A stretch of 64,000 bases of DNA from Panax quinquefolius (lineage: Eukaryota; Streptophyta; Magnoliopsida; Apiales; Araliaceae): assembly GCA_020205615.1 (NCBI GenBank), contig JAINUW010000625.1:348484-412483 (forward strand), read 5' to 3'. Under the pieces are notes generated by a model that made no database searches, was not told where the DNA came from, and saw only the letters and a list, made by a program, of their open reading frames with translations. Within the stretch, counting starts at the first letter, position 1, and each line of letters opens with the position of its first letter. The position numbers and the translations under genes were made by a program. Below are positions 34,561 to 46,051 of this stretch, one piece after another.

Positions 34561-35054
34561 ATCTTGATCTTCATCGAAAGGACGTGGAATTCGATATAGG
34601 AGATCATGTGTTGTTAAGAGTTGCTCCATGGAAAGGAGTTACAAGATTTGGAAAGAGAGGAAAACTTAACCCTCGATTCATCGGTCCATTTTAATCCTCG
34701 AATCGAGTAGGAACGGTGGCCTATAGACTCCCTTTACCGCCAAATATGTCTCGTGTTCATAACGTTTTTCACATATCTATGTTACGTAAATATGTGAAAG
34801 ACCCGAACCATATTATTGAGTTAGACCAGGACGAAATAGCGGAAGATTTGACGTATGAAGAGGTTCCCTGCTCAAATTTTGATAAGAAGGAACATATTCT
34901 ACGCTCCAAGGTTATACCTCAAGTCAAAGTTTTGTGGAGGAACCACGATGTTGAGGAAATGACTTGGGAGTTAGAATCTGAAATGAAATCAAGGTATCCT
35001 TACCTCTTCGACATACCAGTATCGTACCCTAATTTCGAGGGCGAAATTTCATAA
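34561..35054 (+). pseudogene. Element E integrase C-terminus and chromodomain
   Basis: The frame 34716-35054 (112 residues) begins MAYRLPLPPNMSRVHNVFH and has ISMLRKYVKDPNHIIEL, DLTYEEVP and the chromodomain words VKVLWRNHDVEEMTWELE, ending at the natural TAA. The polypurine tract AGAAGGGGAGGT (35054-35065) follows directly. Confidence 0.88.
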
Positions 35055-35065
35055 GAAGGGGAGGT

Positions 35066-37672
35066 TGTAAGACCCCCAACTTTTATAAATAAAGATGAAT
35101 TTTTCTATAAATATTATTTTTGAATATTATGGAATAAATTTGATATAATGTTATAGTTCAGGTAATATTTATAAATTTTTCAAAGTATGCAAGTTGTTAT
35201 AAAATATTCGTTTGGTCTGGGAATATTCTTTTGTTAGGAATATTAAGACAATGGCTCAATCATTGGTGGACCCCATTAATGTAATTATCATTTGATCGAG
35301 AAAACGACAAAAATATTTTATAAAAATAACTAGGAGGTGTTACCAATTAACCGTTGAACTACCCGGTGGTAAAAAGTACAAGAATACGCGTAGTTGCATA
35401 GTAGCACACTCAGATTGATTATTGATGCTTACGTGAGAAGTCACTCACCTATGCTCAATTATTGCTCATGAGAATTCTTTGATCATATCTCTTATATTAT
35501 TGATTCAATTATTGTCACAAGATCATCTCAGATAATATGTTATAGTATTAAATCAATAATTGAGACGACAAGTTATAAATGATTAATAATTGTTGAAGGA
35601 TTAAATATGTGTTGATGAAAAAAAAATAATTTGTGGTAAGTTTGATTATTTTATGGGGGGCTCATATGTCATCATCTAAGAGTCTCTTCGTCAATAGTAA
35701 TTACCTTCGTCAATAGTAATTACTCTTGTGAATAGTATTTACCTTCGTCAATAGTAATTACCTTCGTCAATAGTAATTACCCTTGTGAATAGTATTTACC
35801 TTCGTCAATAGTAATTACCTTCGTCAATAGTAATTACCCTTGTGAATAGTATTTACCTTCGTCAATAGTATTTACCTTCGTTAATAGTAATTACCTTTAC
35901 CAGACGTCGAACCACTTGTCGTTTCACATTACAGCGCCAAACCAAACAATCCGCCACTTGCCTTTTCACATCTAAGAAAGCTAAGCTAGAAATCTTCTAT
36001 AAATAGAGGCCTAGGGCTTCATTATTTTCACTTAATTCATTCAAGCTATAGAGAGAGAAAGTATAGAGAGAATAAGAGAGAAAGAAGAAGAGTATTTTGT
36101 TACTACAATCGCGCATAAAGATTCAATCTCCTACCAAATGTAAGGGGTGTTATTCTTTCTTATTCATGAAGAGAAGCTGTTGTTATTCCATTGCTTATTA
36201 TTCTATTGGAATAACTCAGTATACGTGGTTTACCCTATACTTGGTGACATTCTTCTATTATTCTCATTGGAACATCCATGCTCGTGTGTTTTACAGGACC
36301 GGTTAAAATCTTTTTATTATTATTCGTTGGAACATCACATGTCGTGTGTTTTTAACAGGACTGGTTCCGCTTTTTATTATTCTCGTTGGAACATCGCTCA
36401 TGCGTGTGTTTTACACCGGACCGGTTAAAATCTTTATTATTCATTGGAATATCCTATTCGTGTGTTTTACACCGGATCCGGGTTCCATCTTTATTATTCT
36501 CGTTGGAACATCCCGCTTGTGTGAATTTCACGACTCGGTTCCGTTATTTATTATTCTGCGTTGAATAACCGTCTGCATGCGGTTTATCGCATGCATGGTG
36601 ATTTCTTTTGTTATTCCATTCTTTATTATACCCGGTTGGTTAAAACTTTGACTTTATACTCCATGAAATTAGTAGAATATCCTCGATATTTGCGTTTCAT
36701 CCAAGATATCTTTTCATGGAAATATTCTTCCGATCATTCTTGAATTTTACTCTACAAAACAAAGATCATGTTGACAATTTGGACGTTAATAATTCCCGGA
36801 TAAAATAATTCTTGAACTTGTTTTATTGAATTCTTATATCATTGTCATCATCCTCATGTTTATATTTTTTGAAAGTCATCGTGGCCCTCAGAGTGCATAG
36901 ATGGACTTGGTATGATTATGACCAGAGACTATTCGATTGTAATCATGACCGTAATGTTACAAATGATGTGATAAAAATCCTCGATTGGTAGTAGTGCATT
37001 GATGGATGAGTTGTTGGCATGATCATGACTATTAATGAATACACAAATATTCTCGCCCGTAGTGCATGAATAATTGTGGTCGTGATACTAAAGAATATCC
37101 TTGGCCGTAGAAGTGTGGGTGATTCGATGATGTGAAATATTTATTAAAGTTGAGTCTCATTTACTATAAACAATGATGAAAAACCTTTAAAACCTAAAAG
37201 ATAGTAGACTTTATTTTCTACTGACTCTTTTAATGGATCAGATATTCACCGCAGCTTAAACCTGGTTGTCTATTGTATTTTATCGGTTTAACATTATTCA
37301 AGACTATTGATAATTTATTCGCATTATCTTAGTCATAATATTTCATCGGGCTAGTTGAGCTCACCCTTTCTTTCTTTCCTTGTTCTCTTGTGAAATGATA
37401 ATATAGCTAGGACGAGTCTGGGAAACGAGTGATGGTCCGAAGATAGCATTAGTAGTCCTCACTATTCTCAGTAAAATAGTGTGATAATAATCGTAATGAG
37501 GACTTTTTGTTTGAGTTTGTATAATATCTAGTAGATTTATATTTGTATTTAAACTCACAGTTTATGTCGATTGCATTTACACGCTTATGTTAATAAGTTG
37601 TTTTTAAATTACATACCATGTAAGTGTTTAACCCAAGATGGGTGATGTATACCTAATTTTGGGGGCGTCACA
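35066..37672 (+). repeat. Element E 3' LTR
   Basis: It begins TGTAAGACCCCCAAC and ends GGGGGCGTCACA. U3 array at 35690-35895, TATA box 35998-36005, TTATTATTC repeats 36180-36570, hairpins 36870-37130. Confidence 0.92.
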
Positions 37673-40600
37673 GTGATTCTGTAATATTATTTGTGAATAA
37701 TTAATTATTAATTTATATGATGAGGAAAATATTAATTTTATGTGGATATAGATGGAGAAAATTTTTAATGTGACAATTGTTGAAAATTAATATTTTATCT
37801 TTTTCTGATAAAATAATTCATTTAAATATATTATTTTAATAATATATTAACGGTGATATTTTTATAATGAATGTGGGATATATGAGTATATGAGGAGGAA
37901 GAGTATTTTTGTGGCATTAAATGTTTAACACATGTTTTGTGTGTTGGTGGATCCATTTCTTGACCGAAAATTGATTATAGACTGTAAAATCGATCGTTTG
38001 TGAATTTCGGTCAATTTCTATTTAGAATTTGGAAAAACTTTCTTCTGCAAAGTTGTAGAGAATTGAATTTCCTATAAAAAGTTGCGAGATTCGAATTTTC
38101 TGATAAAAGAGCTATTTATTGTGAATTATTGAAGTTTCGGTATATCGGGTGTGAATTGATTTTTGGAGTTTAAATTATTTTTGTTAGAAAAACGTTTTTT
38201 GTATTTTTTTGGACATCATTAACATGTGTGGCTGGTGTTTTTGACCAAAAGGTGGGCTAAGGAAAATTTGTATAATTATATTAATATTATATTCAATTTT
38301 ACGCTTTGGTGTTCTAAGCAATTTCTATAAATAGGGTGCTTAGGTTAGAATTGAAAATCACACCGTAAACCCAAGTTTTTCTCTCTATATTATCGGCGTA
38401 TTCTTGTGAGTATTTTGAGTATACTTTGAGTATTGCTATATACGGTGCAAGTTCGATTCGGCGTTATTCTAGTCGGAAATAACGCTCTTTTTTGAGGTAA
38501 GGGATAGTAAGGGATTTTAAGTGGTTATTATGTTTTAGTTTGAAATTTTTCTGAACCTTCAAAATTCTGGAAAAATTTGAAATGATATTTTGATGAGTTT
38601 AGAGAGTGTGTCCAAAAATGGCGATTTTGGATGTATAGATTAGGAGTTATGGATTTTATGAGAAAAGACTATTTTAAAAGTAACTATTTATAACTCTTTG
38701 TGATTAACTCCAAAATTGATGAAAGTTTTATTGGGAGTACATCTATATAATATCAGTATACCGTGTAAATTTCAGAATTTTTGGACAAAAGTATAATTTA
38801 TGATAAATGTTTAAATATTCGGTGGTTTTGGCCATATGAAAAATAGTAAATGAATTTTTAAAATTTAGAGAAAAATATATGTTCAATATGGGACTATGTT
38901 ATGCTAAATCCCAGAAAAGAAATATTTTTGGAACAGATTTGGTATTTTTCATGAAAATGTTCTAGTTATGAGTAAATGAATTAAATATGTTATGTGAAGT
39001 AAGAAAATTGGAAAATATGATTTATTGGCTGGAGAATCATATATGAGGTATATGCAGATTTTTGATGAGTGTTTTGGTTATTGGTGATGAAATCTTATGA
39101 GTTTGGCATTTTAGGATGATTAAATGCATTTATTAGTAAAGTGTAAACAATTAAAATAAATTATTTATAAGTTTTAGAAATGATTAAAATATTATTGTAA
39201 TATTAATAATATTAGATTATGAGATTTCTAAGTGATTTATAACATTTGGATTAAGGTGTTATAAATATGGATATGAATTTTATTATGAAACTTTATCTTT
39301 ACGTGTCGAGGTTACTATGCACGTATACGGTACTATGTAAGAACACGGGGTACTATTCACGACAAATTGGTTTCTTCTTTGACCAAATTATCGTTGATTT
39401 ATGAATCTTACTCTTGAAATTAAAACTATGTTTTGATTATATTGTTTTTATATAACATTCTTATAACCCTAATGATAATATTTCTCTTTGACTTGAGTGT
39501 AAAGATGGGTAGATTATTGGTATGATCGTGACTATAGGTTCTCTTTGGCCAGTAGTGCAAAAGTTGAATTGTTGACTGGTATGATCATGACCATTGAATT
39601 TACAATTGAATATTTTTAGCTTAAGTGCAAAGGTGAATTGATCAACATGGTTATAATTATTGTTATATAACTTCTGAAATGATTATGTATTTCTTTGATA
39701 TATGAATATCTTTGGCTCGTTGTGCAAAGATGACTTGTTGATGAATATCTTTAGCCTGTAGTGCAAAGATGAATTATTGATGAATATCTTTTTTGCTCGT
39801 AATGCAAAGATGAATTTGTTGTTGAATATCTTTAGCCTGTAGTGCAAAGATGAATTATTGATGAATATCTTTGGCTCGTAATGCAAAGATGACCTGTTGA
39901 TGAATATCTTTAGCTTGTAGTGTAAAGATGAACTGTTGATGAATATCTTTGGCCGTGGTGCAAAGATGAATTTATTAGTATGATTATGAAATGAAGCGTG
40001 ATTTGGTATAACCATGATCTTTGATGTTTCGTAAAGACAAGTGATGAAAATTATCTTTGTCTTGGATGAGGAAAGGAATTTAGAACTACAATTACGATTA
40101 TGAGTTATACACGTGATTGTGGATGTGAATTGTTGATTGATGTTCTGAGGATAAAACATTGTTGGTGGACTTTTAACATGGAGAAGATAATAGATTTTAT
40201 GGTCTATTTGACTCTTCTAATGGATTGCTTCGTTCACCGCAACTATGGTTGAAAAGTTTTATCATCTACCATATGTTCTAAATCTACGATTTATTCTTGA
40301 TGAGGACTATTGATAATTTATTTATCTTTAGTCATAATATTCTTTATCGAGCTAGTTGTGCTCACCCTTTTGTTTCACAATTCCTTTCGTGTAATAAAAG
40401 TGTAAATTTGGGTTGAATGGGGATAACAAGGGAATAGAGCGGTGGTTTATAGTTGTTGAGGTTCTCCTAAAGAGTATGAAAATAATTTTATTGAGGACTT
40501 TAGTGTGTTGTATTTTATACATCATTTAATAGTTATTTTTGGTGAATTAAATAGAGTGAGGCTTAACCCAACTTTGGAAGGGTGTTTTGTCACTATCATA

Positions 40601-41129
40601 CAAGATGTCTAATGACATACAAACTCGTGTTATCATAAGACATGGTTGTGCTCATCCACTTCTTTGAGTATATTTACAAGCACTACCTATATAATCTTGG
40701 TGTTTGTTTGGAGTATAATACCCAAATAGAGGCAGTGGAGATAATGATATGTCAAGAGAAGACTCACCATTGGGAAGAATATGATAGTAATCTTCTCATT
40801 TTCTTTGGGGTCTATTAGGTCAACCAAGGATAATTCTGTGGCCATATGATATCTACCATAACCTAAAAGCATGGCCTCCCATATACGAAGGTTTCCTTGA
40901 GCACTTCCCAAAGATTCTAATTTCTAAAAGCAGTTTTTGACTATACCTTTATGTAAGGTGTCATTGTGACGTACACAGTTGGTATATATTTGTATCCAAA
41001 CTCACAAAGATATGTGTTGTTGTATTTGGCACGACAATTGTTGTAATAAAGTTGTAGTTGTTTTTCGTACCATATATTTGGCGACTCAGAATGGGTTGGA
41101 TGGAATGGACCTATTTTGGGGGCGTTACA
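37673..41129 (+). repeat. Element C LTR 3, second part
   Basis: It starts with the right TSD copy GTGAT of E and resumes the C LTR at TCTGTAATATTATTTGTG. TATA box 38326-38333, hairpin array 39535-40066, extra segment about 40500-40950, end GGGGGCGTTACA. The right TSD GGAAA of C is 41130-41134. Confidence 0.93.
39535..40066 (+). repeat. Hairpin array of C LTR 3 (cleanest copy)
   Basis: Seven core units at 39703-39972 each begin GAATATCTTT and continue with a bulged purine, GC, a loop close to CTGTAGT, then GCAAAGATGA. The spacing is about 36-39 bases. One unit changes the inner pair together (ATCTTTA with TAAAGAT). Two looser units lie upstream near 39545 and 39620. Confidence 0.78.
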
Positions 41130-41525
41130 GGAAAGCTCAATCCTCAATTCATCGGCCCATTTTTAATCCTTGATTGAGTAGGAACTGTGGCCTATAGACT
41201 CGCTTTACCGCCAAGTATGTCTCGTGTTCATAATGTTTTTCACATATCCATGTTACGTAAATATGTGGAAGACCCGAACCATATTATTGAGTTAGAACCG
41301 GACGAAATAGCGGAAAATTTGACGTATGAAGAGGTTCCTGTTCAAATCTTGGATAAGAAGGAACACATTCTACGCTCCAAGGTTATACCTCAAGTCAAAG
41401 TTTTGTGGAGAAACCACGATGTTGAGGAAATGACTTGGGAGTTAGAATCTGAAATGAAATCAAGGTATCCTTACCTCTTCAATATACCAGGTACGTACCC
41501 TAATTTCGAGGGCGAAATTTCATAA
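41130..41525 (+). pseudogene. Element B integrase C-terminus and chromodomain
   Basis: It resumes the B frame interrupted at 18587 with KLNPQFIGPF. An in-frame TGA lies at 41173-41175 (LD-stop-VGTVAYRL), followed by a clean 112-residue stretch (41187-41525): MSRVHNVFHISMLRKYVE, DPNHIIELEPDEI, DLTYEEVPVQILDKK and the chromodomain words VKVLWRNHDVEEMTWELE. It ends at TAA; the polypurine tract AGAAGGGGAGAT (41525-41536) follows. Confidence 0.9.
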
Positions 41526-41536
41526 GAAGGGGAGAT

Positions 41537-44034
41537 TGTAAAACCCCAACTTTTTGAATAAAAATAAATTTTCTATAAATATTATTTTTGAATATTATGG
41601 AGTAAAATTGATATAATGTTATAGTTATGGGTAATATTTATAAATTTTGCAAAGTACACAAGTTGTTATATAATATTCGATTATTCGGGAATATTCGTTT
41701 TAACAGGGAATATTCATACAACCGGCACAATTATGGTGGACCCCATTAACGAAATTATCATCGGATTGAGAAAACGACAAAAATACTTTTATGGAAATAA
41801 CGGCGGAAGTTTTACCGTTAACTGTTGAAACACTTGGTGTTAAAAAATGCGATGTCTGGCGTGGTTGCGTAGTAGCACACGGTATTAATTATTGATGCTT
41901 ACGTGATATGTCACTCGGTTTTGTTGGTATTATTAATGTAATAATACGAGAAAATCTTTTTTATAAAATGTAGAATACTTTTATAAAGTTATTCTATAAA
42001 TAGAATATATTATTTTCTATTATGCATAGTGTTGCATAAGTGTCTCGTATAGTGTTTTGCATAGTAAAATCTTTTTTATATAAAGCAGAATACTTTTATA
42101 AAGTTATCTATTTTATTATACAATAATTAGAATATATTATATTTTATTATTGCATAGTATTTGCATAGTGTATGTGATAAGTGTTTGCATAGTAAAATCT
42201 TTTATAAAGTTATTCAATTATAAATAGAATATATTATATTTTATTTAAAAGATTTTGCTTTAAATATGGACCGTCGATTAAAGTAAATCAATATGGACCG
42301 TTCATGAGTTAGTTACTATGCGATCCATTTTTCTATAAATAGAAGCTCATTCCTTCATTATTTTCTTATTTAATTCATTGAAACTAGAGAGATAAACTAT
42401 AGAGAGAAAGAAGAAAGTATTCGCTACTACACTACTTATATATTCAGTACTCTTCTTCTTAAGGTAGGGAATATTATTTGTTGTACTCGTAAGGGGTGTT
42501 ATTCTTTTTTATTCATGAAGAGAACTTATGTTATTCCATTCTTTATTATTCTATTGGAATAACTCAGATACGTGAGCTACCCTATACTTGGTGACATTCT
42601 TCTATTATTAAAGTCTTTACTATTACATTTGGAATATCCCGTTTGTGCGTTTTGTGGGACGATTAAAATCTTTATTATTACATTGGAATATCTTGTTTAT
42701 GCATGCTTTTCTGCCGGACTTTGGTTAAAATCTTTATTATTATTACATTAGAATATCCTATATATGTGCGTTTTACGTCGGACCTGATTTCGTCCTTATT
42801 AGTATTCTGTTGGAATAACCTATCTATGCGAAGTACCGCATGCATGGTGATTTCTGTTATTATTCCATTCTTTATTATTCTGTTGGAACATCCTATAGGT
42901 GCGAATTTCGCTTGACCTGGTTCCGTTATTTAGTATTCATTGGAATAAACTGTCATCATGCAATCTGCATGCATGGTGATTTCTTTTGTTATTCCATTCT
43001 TTATTATACTCAGTTGGTTAAAGTTTTGACTTCTATACTCCATGAAATTAGTGGAATATCCTTGATAATTGTGCTTCATCTAGTATCTTTTCATGAAAAT
43101 ATTCTTCTAAGCATTCTTGAATTTTACTCTACAAAGCAGTATTATGTTGACAATTTGGACGTTATTGGTTATTGGACAAATTAATTCTTGAACTTGTTTG
43201 ATTAAATTCTTATATCATTGTCATCATCCTCATATTTATAATTTTTGAAAGTCATCTGTGGCCTGTAGTGCATAGATGGACTTGGTATGATTATGACCTG
43301 TGGATTATTGATTGTAATCATGATAGTAATATTACAAATGATGTGGTAAAAGTCCTCATTGGCCCGTAGTGCATTGATGGACGATTGTTGGCATGATCAT
43401 GACCATTAATGAATACACAAATATTCTTGCCCGTAGTGCATGGATAATTGTGGTCGTTATACTAAAGAATATCCTTTAGAAGTAGTGCGAGGGTGATTCG
43501 ATGATGTGGATTATTTATTGTCGAGTCCCAAATGATAAAAGTGATGAAAACCTTTTAAATCATAAAAGATAGTAGATTTTATTCTCTACTTGACTCTTTT
43601 AATGGATTGCTTGTTCTGCGTGCCATTAAACTTGATGTTTCTTATATTGTATCAATTTAACATTGTTTAATGCTAATGATAATTTATTTCAAGCATTATC
43701 TTAGTCATAATATTTTTCTTTGGGCTAGTTGAGCTCACCTTTCTTTCTTTCTTTGTTCTCTTCAGGATATGAGAATATATATTTGAAGCAGAGTCGGGAA
43801 GCGGAGTGATGGTCTAGATGGTGTATTAGTAGTCCTCACTATTCTGTGAAATAGTGTGATAATAATTGTAATGAGGACTTCTTTTGAGTTTGTATACTCT
43901 CTAGTAGACAATATTTGTATTCAAACTCACAGTTTATATTTTGTCGTATTGTACACGACAGTTGTATTTGAATTCTGTACCATGTATCTGGCGACTCAAG
44001 ATGGGTGATGTATACCTATTTTGGGGGCGTCACA
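41537..44034 (+). repeat. Element B 3' LTR
   Basis: It begins TGTAAAACCCCAAC and ends GGGGGCGTCACA. It is the intact reference for the interrupted 5' LTR. Repeats at 41948-42250, TATA box 42334-42341, TTATTATT-rich repeats 42520-42960, hairpins 43246-43500. Confidence 0.93.
43246..43500 (+). repeat. Four conserved-loop hairpins in B 3' LTR
   Basis: Unit 1: AAGTCATCTGTGGC with GCATAGATGGACTT. Unit 2: GTCCTCATTGGC with GCATTGATGGAC. Unit 3: CACAAATATTCTTGC with GCATGGATAATTGTG, about 13 of 15 pairs counting one G-T. Unit 4 (43460-43500) is weaker. All share the CTGTAGT/CCGTAGT loop. The 5' LTR copy is 13380-13635. Confidence 0.68.
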
Positions 44035-44060
44035 CCATATCCCTAAGCTCTGATACCAAC
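44035..44060 (-). other. Element D primer-binding site (start of its leader)
   Basis: Read on the minus strand, GTTGGTATCAGAGCTTAGGG follows the D LTR. It contains the full TGGTATCAGAGC initiator-Met primer word, the only undamaged one among the Ty3/gypsy elements here. The leader continues at 1404 after B is removed. Confidence 0.88.
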
Positions 44061-44625
44061 TGTGACTCCCCCAAAATAGGTATACATCACCCATTCCGAG
44101 TCGCCAAATACATGGTACAGAAACAAATACAACTTTATTAATACAATTATCGTGCAAAATACGACAACACATATACTGTGAGTTTAAATACAAATATTGT
44201 CTAATAGACAGTATTCAAACTCAAAAGGAGTCCTCATTACAATTATTATCACACTATTTTATAAAATAGTGAGGACTACTAACACAACTGACTGGAAACA
44301 TCACTCCACACCCCGACTAGTTCCCGCTATATTCTCGCTTCCTGAGAAGAAAAATGGAACAAAAAGGAAAAGGGTGAACTTAACTAGCCTAGTAAAGAAT
44401 ATTATGACTAAGATAGAATATAACAAAGTATCATTAGTCTTCAATAGGGAAAAATCTAATAGAATATAATAGACAACAAGTTTTAGATTAACAACTACAA
44501 CAGAAACAACAATCCATTAGAAGAGTCAAGTACAGAATGAATTCTACTATCTTCTAAGATTTAAAAGTCCATCATCAATATTTTATCCCTGTAACATCAA
44601 TTAATATACATCTTGAATCAAATAT

Positions 44626-44660
44626 TTATCTTTGCACTACAGGCCAAAGATATTCAGTAA
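44626..44660 (-). repeat. Single conserved-loop hairpin in D LTR
   Basis: On the minus strand ATCTTTGGC, loop CTGTAGT, then GCAAAGAT. This is the unmultiplied form of the unit that is tandemly repeated in every C LTR. The adjacent AATATTTG/CAAATATT words extend the pairing loosely. Confidence 0.72.
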
Positions 44661-44884
44661 TATCATCATTTAGGACTGAGGATGATGAAAAATATCTTAA
44701 AGAAAATGAATCCAGTGAGACAAAAGGACAAATATTAGGAATTCGTACTACAGCTTATTCAAGTTCAAAAATACTCTATAATAATCAATTGTGGAGTAAA
44801 ATTCAAGAATAAAGATCAAAACATGGATACAATCAAAGATAGTAACCATAATAGATATTTTGGACAAAGAAGAGAAAATTTTAT

Positions 44885-44980
44885 TTTTTTGTGAATAGTG
44901 TTGTATTTGTGAATAGTGCTGTATTCGTGAATAGTGTCGTATACATGAATAGTATCGTATACGTGAATAGTAACCCCGAC
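44885..44980 (-). repeat. GTGAATAGT repeats in D LTR (U3/transcribed region)
   Basis: Five GTGAATAGTG/GTGAATAGTA words lie at about 18-base spacing on the plus strand (TACTATTCAC on the element strand). The unit sequence is the same as in A and C but the spacing is different. Confidence 0.7.
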
Positions 44981-45182
44981 ACAAAAAGGTAGAAATTCCA
45001 CAATAAAATTCATATCAATATTTCGGCATAATGATATTGAAGAACATAATATCATTTACGAAGAAAATAACATCCCTAACCTCAAAAGAACATACTTCTG
45101 GCTGGAATATCGGATGTAATGCTGAAGGAAACTTGCACTGAATAGTAACTCACAAAGTATCTAAATACTCACAAAATACGCT

Positions 45183-45241
<59 letters not shown>

Positions 45242-45251
45242 AAAAAAAAAC
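45183..45251. repeat. Compound microsatellite (AT)n(AG)n(A)n
   Basis: About 19 AT repeats are followed by about nine AG repeats and a run of ten or more A. It lies just downstream of the D TATA box in element sense. The C LTRs have only TTTTTCTCTCTATATT at this place, so this is an expansion of a short pyrimidine-rich stretch in the 5' untranslated RNA. Confidence 0.9.
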
Positions 45252-45289
45252 TTGTTTCTGGTGTGATTTTTAATTCTAACTAAGCACCC

Positions 45290-45297
45290 TATTTATA
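45290..45297 (-). promoter_or_regulatory. TATA box of D LTR
   Basis: TATAAATA on the minus strand, between AAGCATTTTCC and GGGTGCTTAG, the same context as in the C LTRs. Confidence 0.78.
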
Positions 45298-46051
45298 GGA
45301 AAATGCTTAGAACGCCATAACTTTTGAAATAAAATTTAAGCACATTTCTCACCAACCAAAAGTGGAGCCCACCCATTCTAGAAAATTCTACGAAAATATT
45401 TTAAAATTTAAATAATAATCAGTAACTTCAATAATTCATAATAAATAGTCATTTTATCAGAAAAATACGAATCTCAAGTTTACTCCATAGGAAATTAAAT
45501 TCTCTACAACTTTGTAGATTTAAGGTTTTCCAAATTCCAAATGAAAAATGACCGATAAAAAATACTGATAAAACACCTCAACATTAATTCCATCATTTAT
45601 ATCCACATAAAAAATATATATAATTCTTTATCATATAAATTAATAATTAATTATGCACAAATAATATTACAGAATCATAATTATGACAACCAGGTCGTTC
45701 CTAGGAAAAAGGGGCATTCCGATAAGGATTTCTCCTTATTGGCGCGCAATTAAGTGACCAAACATCTTTCCTAGACAGAACATCCTTAGACATTTCCAAT
45801 TATGTTATCTAATAATATTATTCAAATAATATGAATTATTGATCTGATAATGGGAAATACTATGCAGTGACAATTTTTGAAACAACAATAATATAAAATA
45901 TCAACGTAGCAATTATTGAATCAATAAAATAAAATATTGAATAGTAATTACTGTAACAATTATTGAGTAATGTCTTCTTAGGAAAGAATCAATAATTCAA
46001 AAATACTGTGCAATACCGTGTGCTACTGTGCAACTACGCGTATTACGTACA

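Larger units (their letters stand above)
27636..37672 (+). mobile_element. Element E: full-length Ty3/gypsy Tekay-like retrotransposon
   Basis: E is inserted in LTR 3 of C and flanked by GTGAT (27631-27635 and 37673-37677). LTRs are 27636-30216 and 35066-37672, and the internal region is about 4.85 kb with gag-pol in standard order. It is the most deeply nested element, so it should be the youngest of its chain, and its LTRs look very similar. Even so its coding region is the most frame-broken, which raises the question of sequencing error. The first LTR bases read CAGAAGACC in place of TGTAAGACC. Confidence 0.92.
18588..41129 (+). mobile_element. Element C: tandem of three giant LTRs with two tiny non-coding internal regions
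   Basis: After removing E, C reads LTR (3944 bases), internal (329), LTR (3939), internal (325), LTR (about 3.96 kb). A single TSD (GGAAA) flanks the whole array, so it is one insertion locus and not three. The internal parts keep a primer-binding site, leader and polypurine tract but no protein-coding sequence. It is therefore a non-autonomous LARD/TRIM-like family with LTRs about twelve times longer than the internal region. The three-LTR form most likely arose by unequal recombination between LTRs. Confidence 0.9.
1405..44034 (+). mobile_element. Element B: Ty3/gypsy Tekay-like retrotransposon, split by A and C
   Basis: B lies in three pieces: 1405-2946, 13220-18587 and 41130-44034. Removing A and C restores LTR (about 2.49 kb), primer-binding site, gag-pol and a 3' LTR of 2498 bases. 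The two LTRs share internal tandem repeats, TATA box and end motif, and agree in length once A is removed. B is inserted in the leader of D. The right flank starts CCATA. The matching left copy is reduced to CC by a small deletion that also removed the first LTR bases. The coding region has several nonsense changes, so B is dead. Confidence 0.88.
44061..46051 (-). repeat. Element D 5' LTR
   Basis: On the minus strand it ends ...GGGGGAGTCACA at 44061. Its middle matches the C LTR (AAGCATTTTCC, TATA box, GGGTGCTTAG, AATAATTG blocks at 45835-45980). The upstream part instead has a GTAATACGCGTAGTTGCACAG stretch like the B LTR. The right boundary is placed at GTACA/AACATTC (46051) because that gives a TG start on the minus strand; it could be off by some bases. 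Confidence 0.75.

Noticed and set aside
39683..40159. Minus-strand frames of 90-158 residues rich in KIFINRSSLHYEP-like repeats across the hairpin arrays (also 21277-21549, 25353-25553)
   Set aside because: They translate the tandem hairpin units on the antisense strand. The frame varies between copies.
44197..44469. A 90-residue plus-strand frame in the D LTR
   Set aside because: It lies in LTR sequence whose counterparts in B, C and E do not keep the frame.
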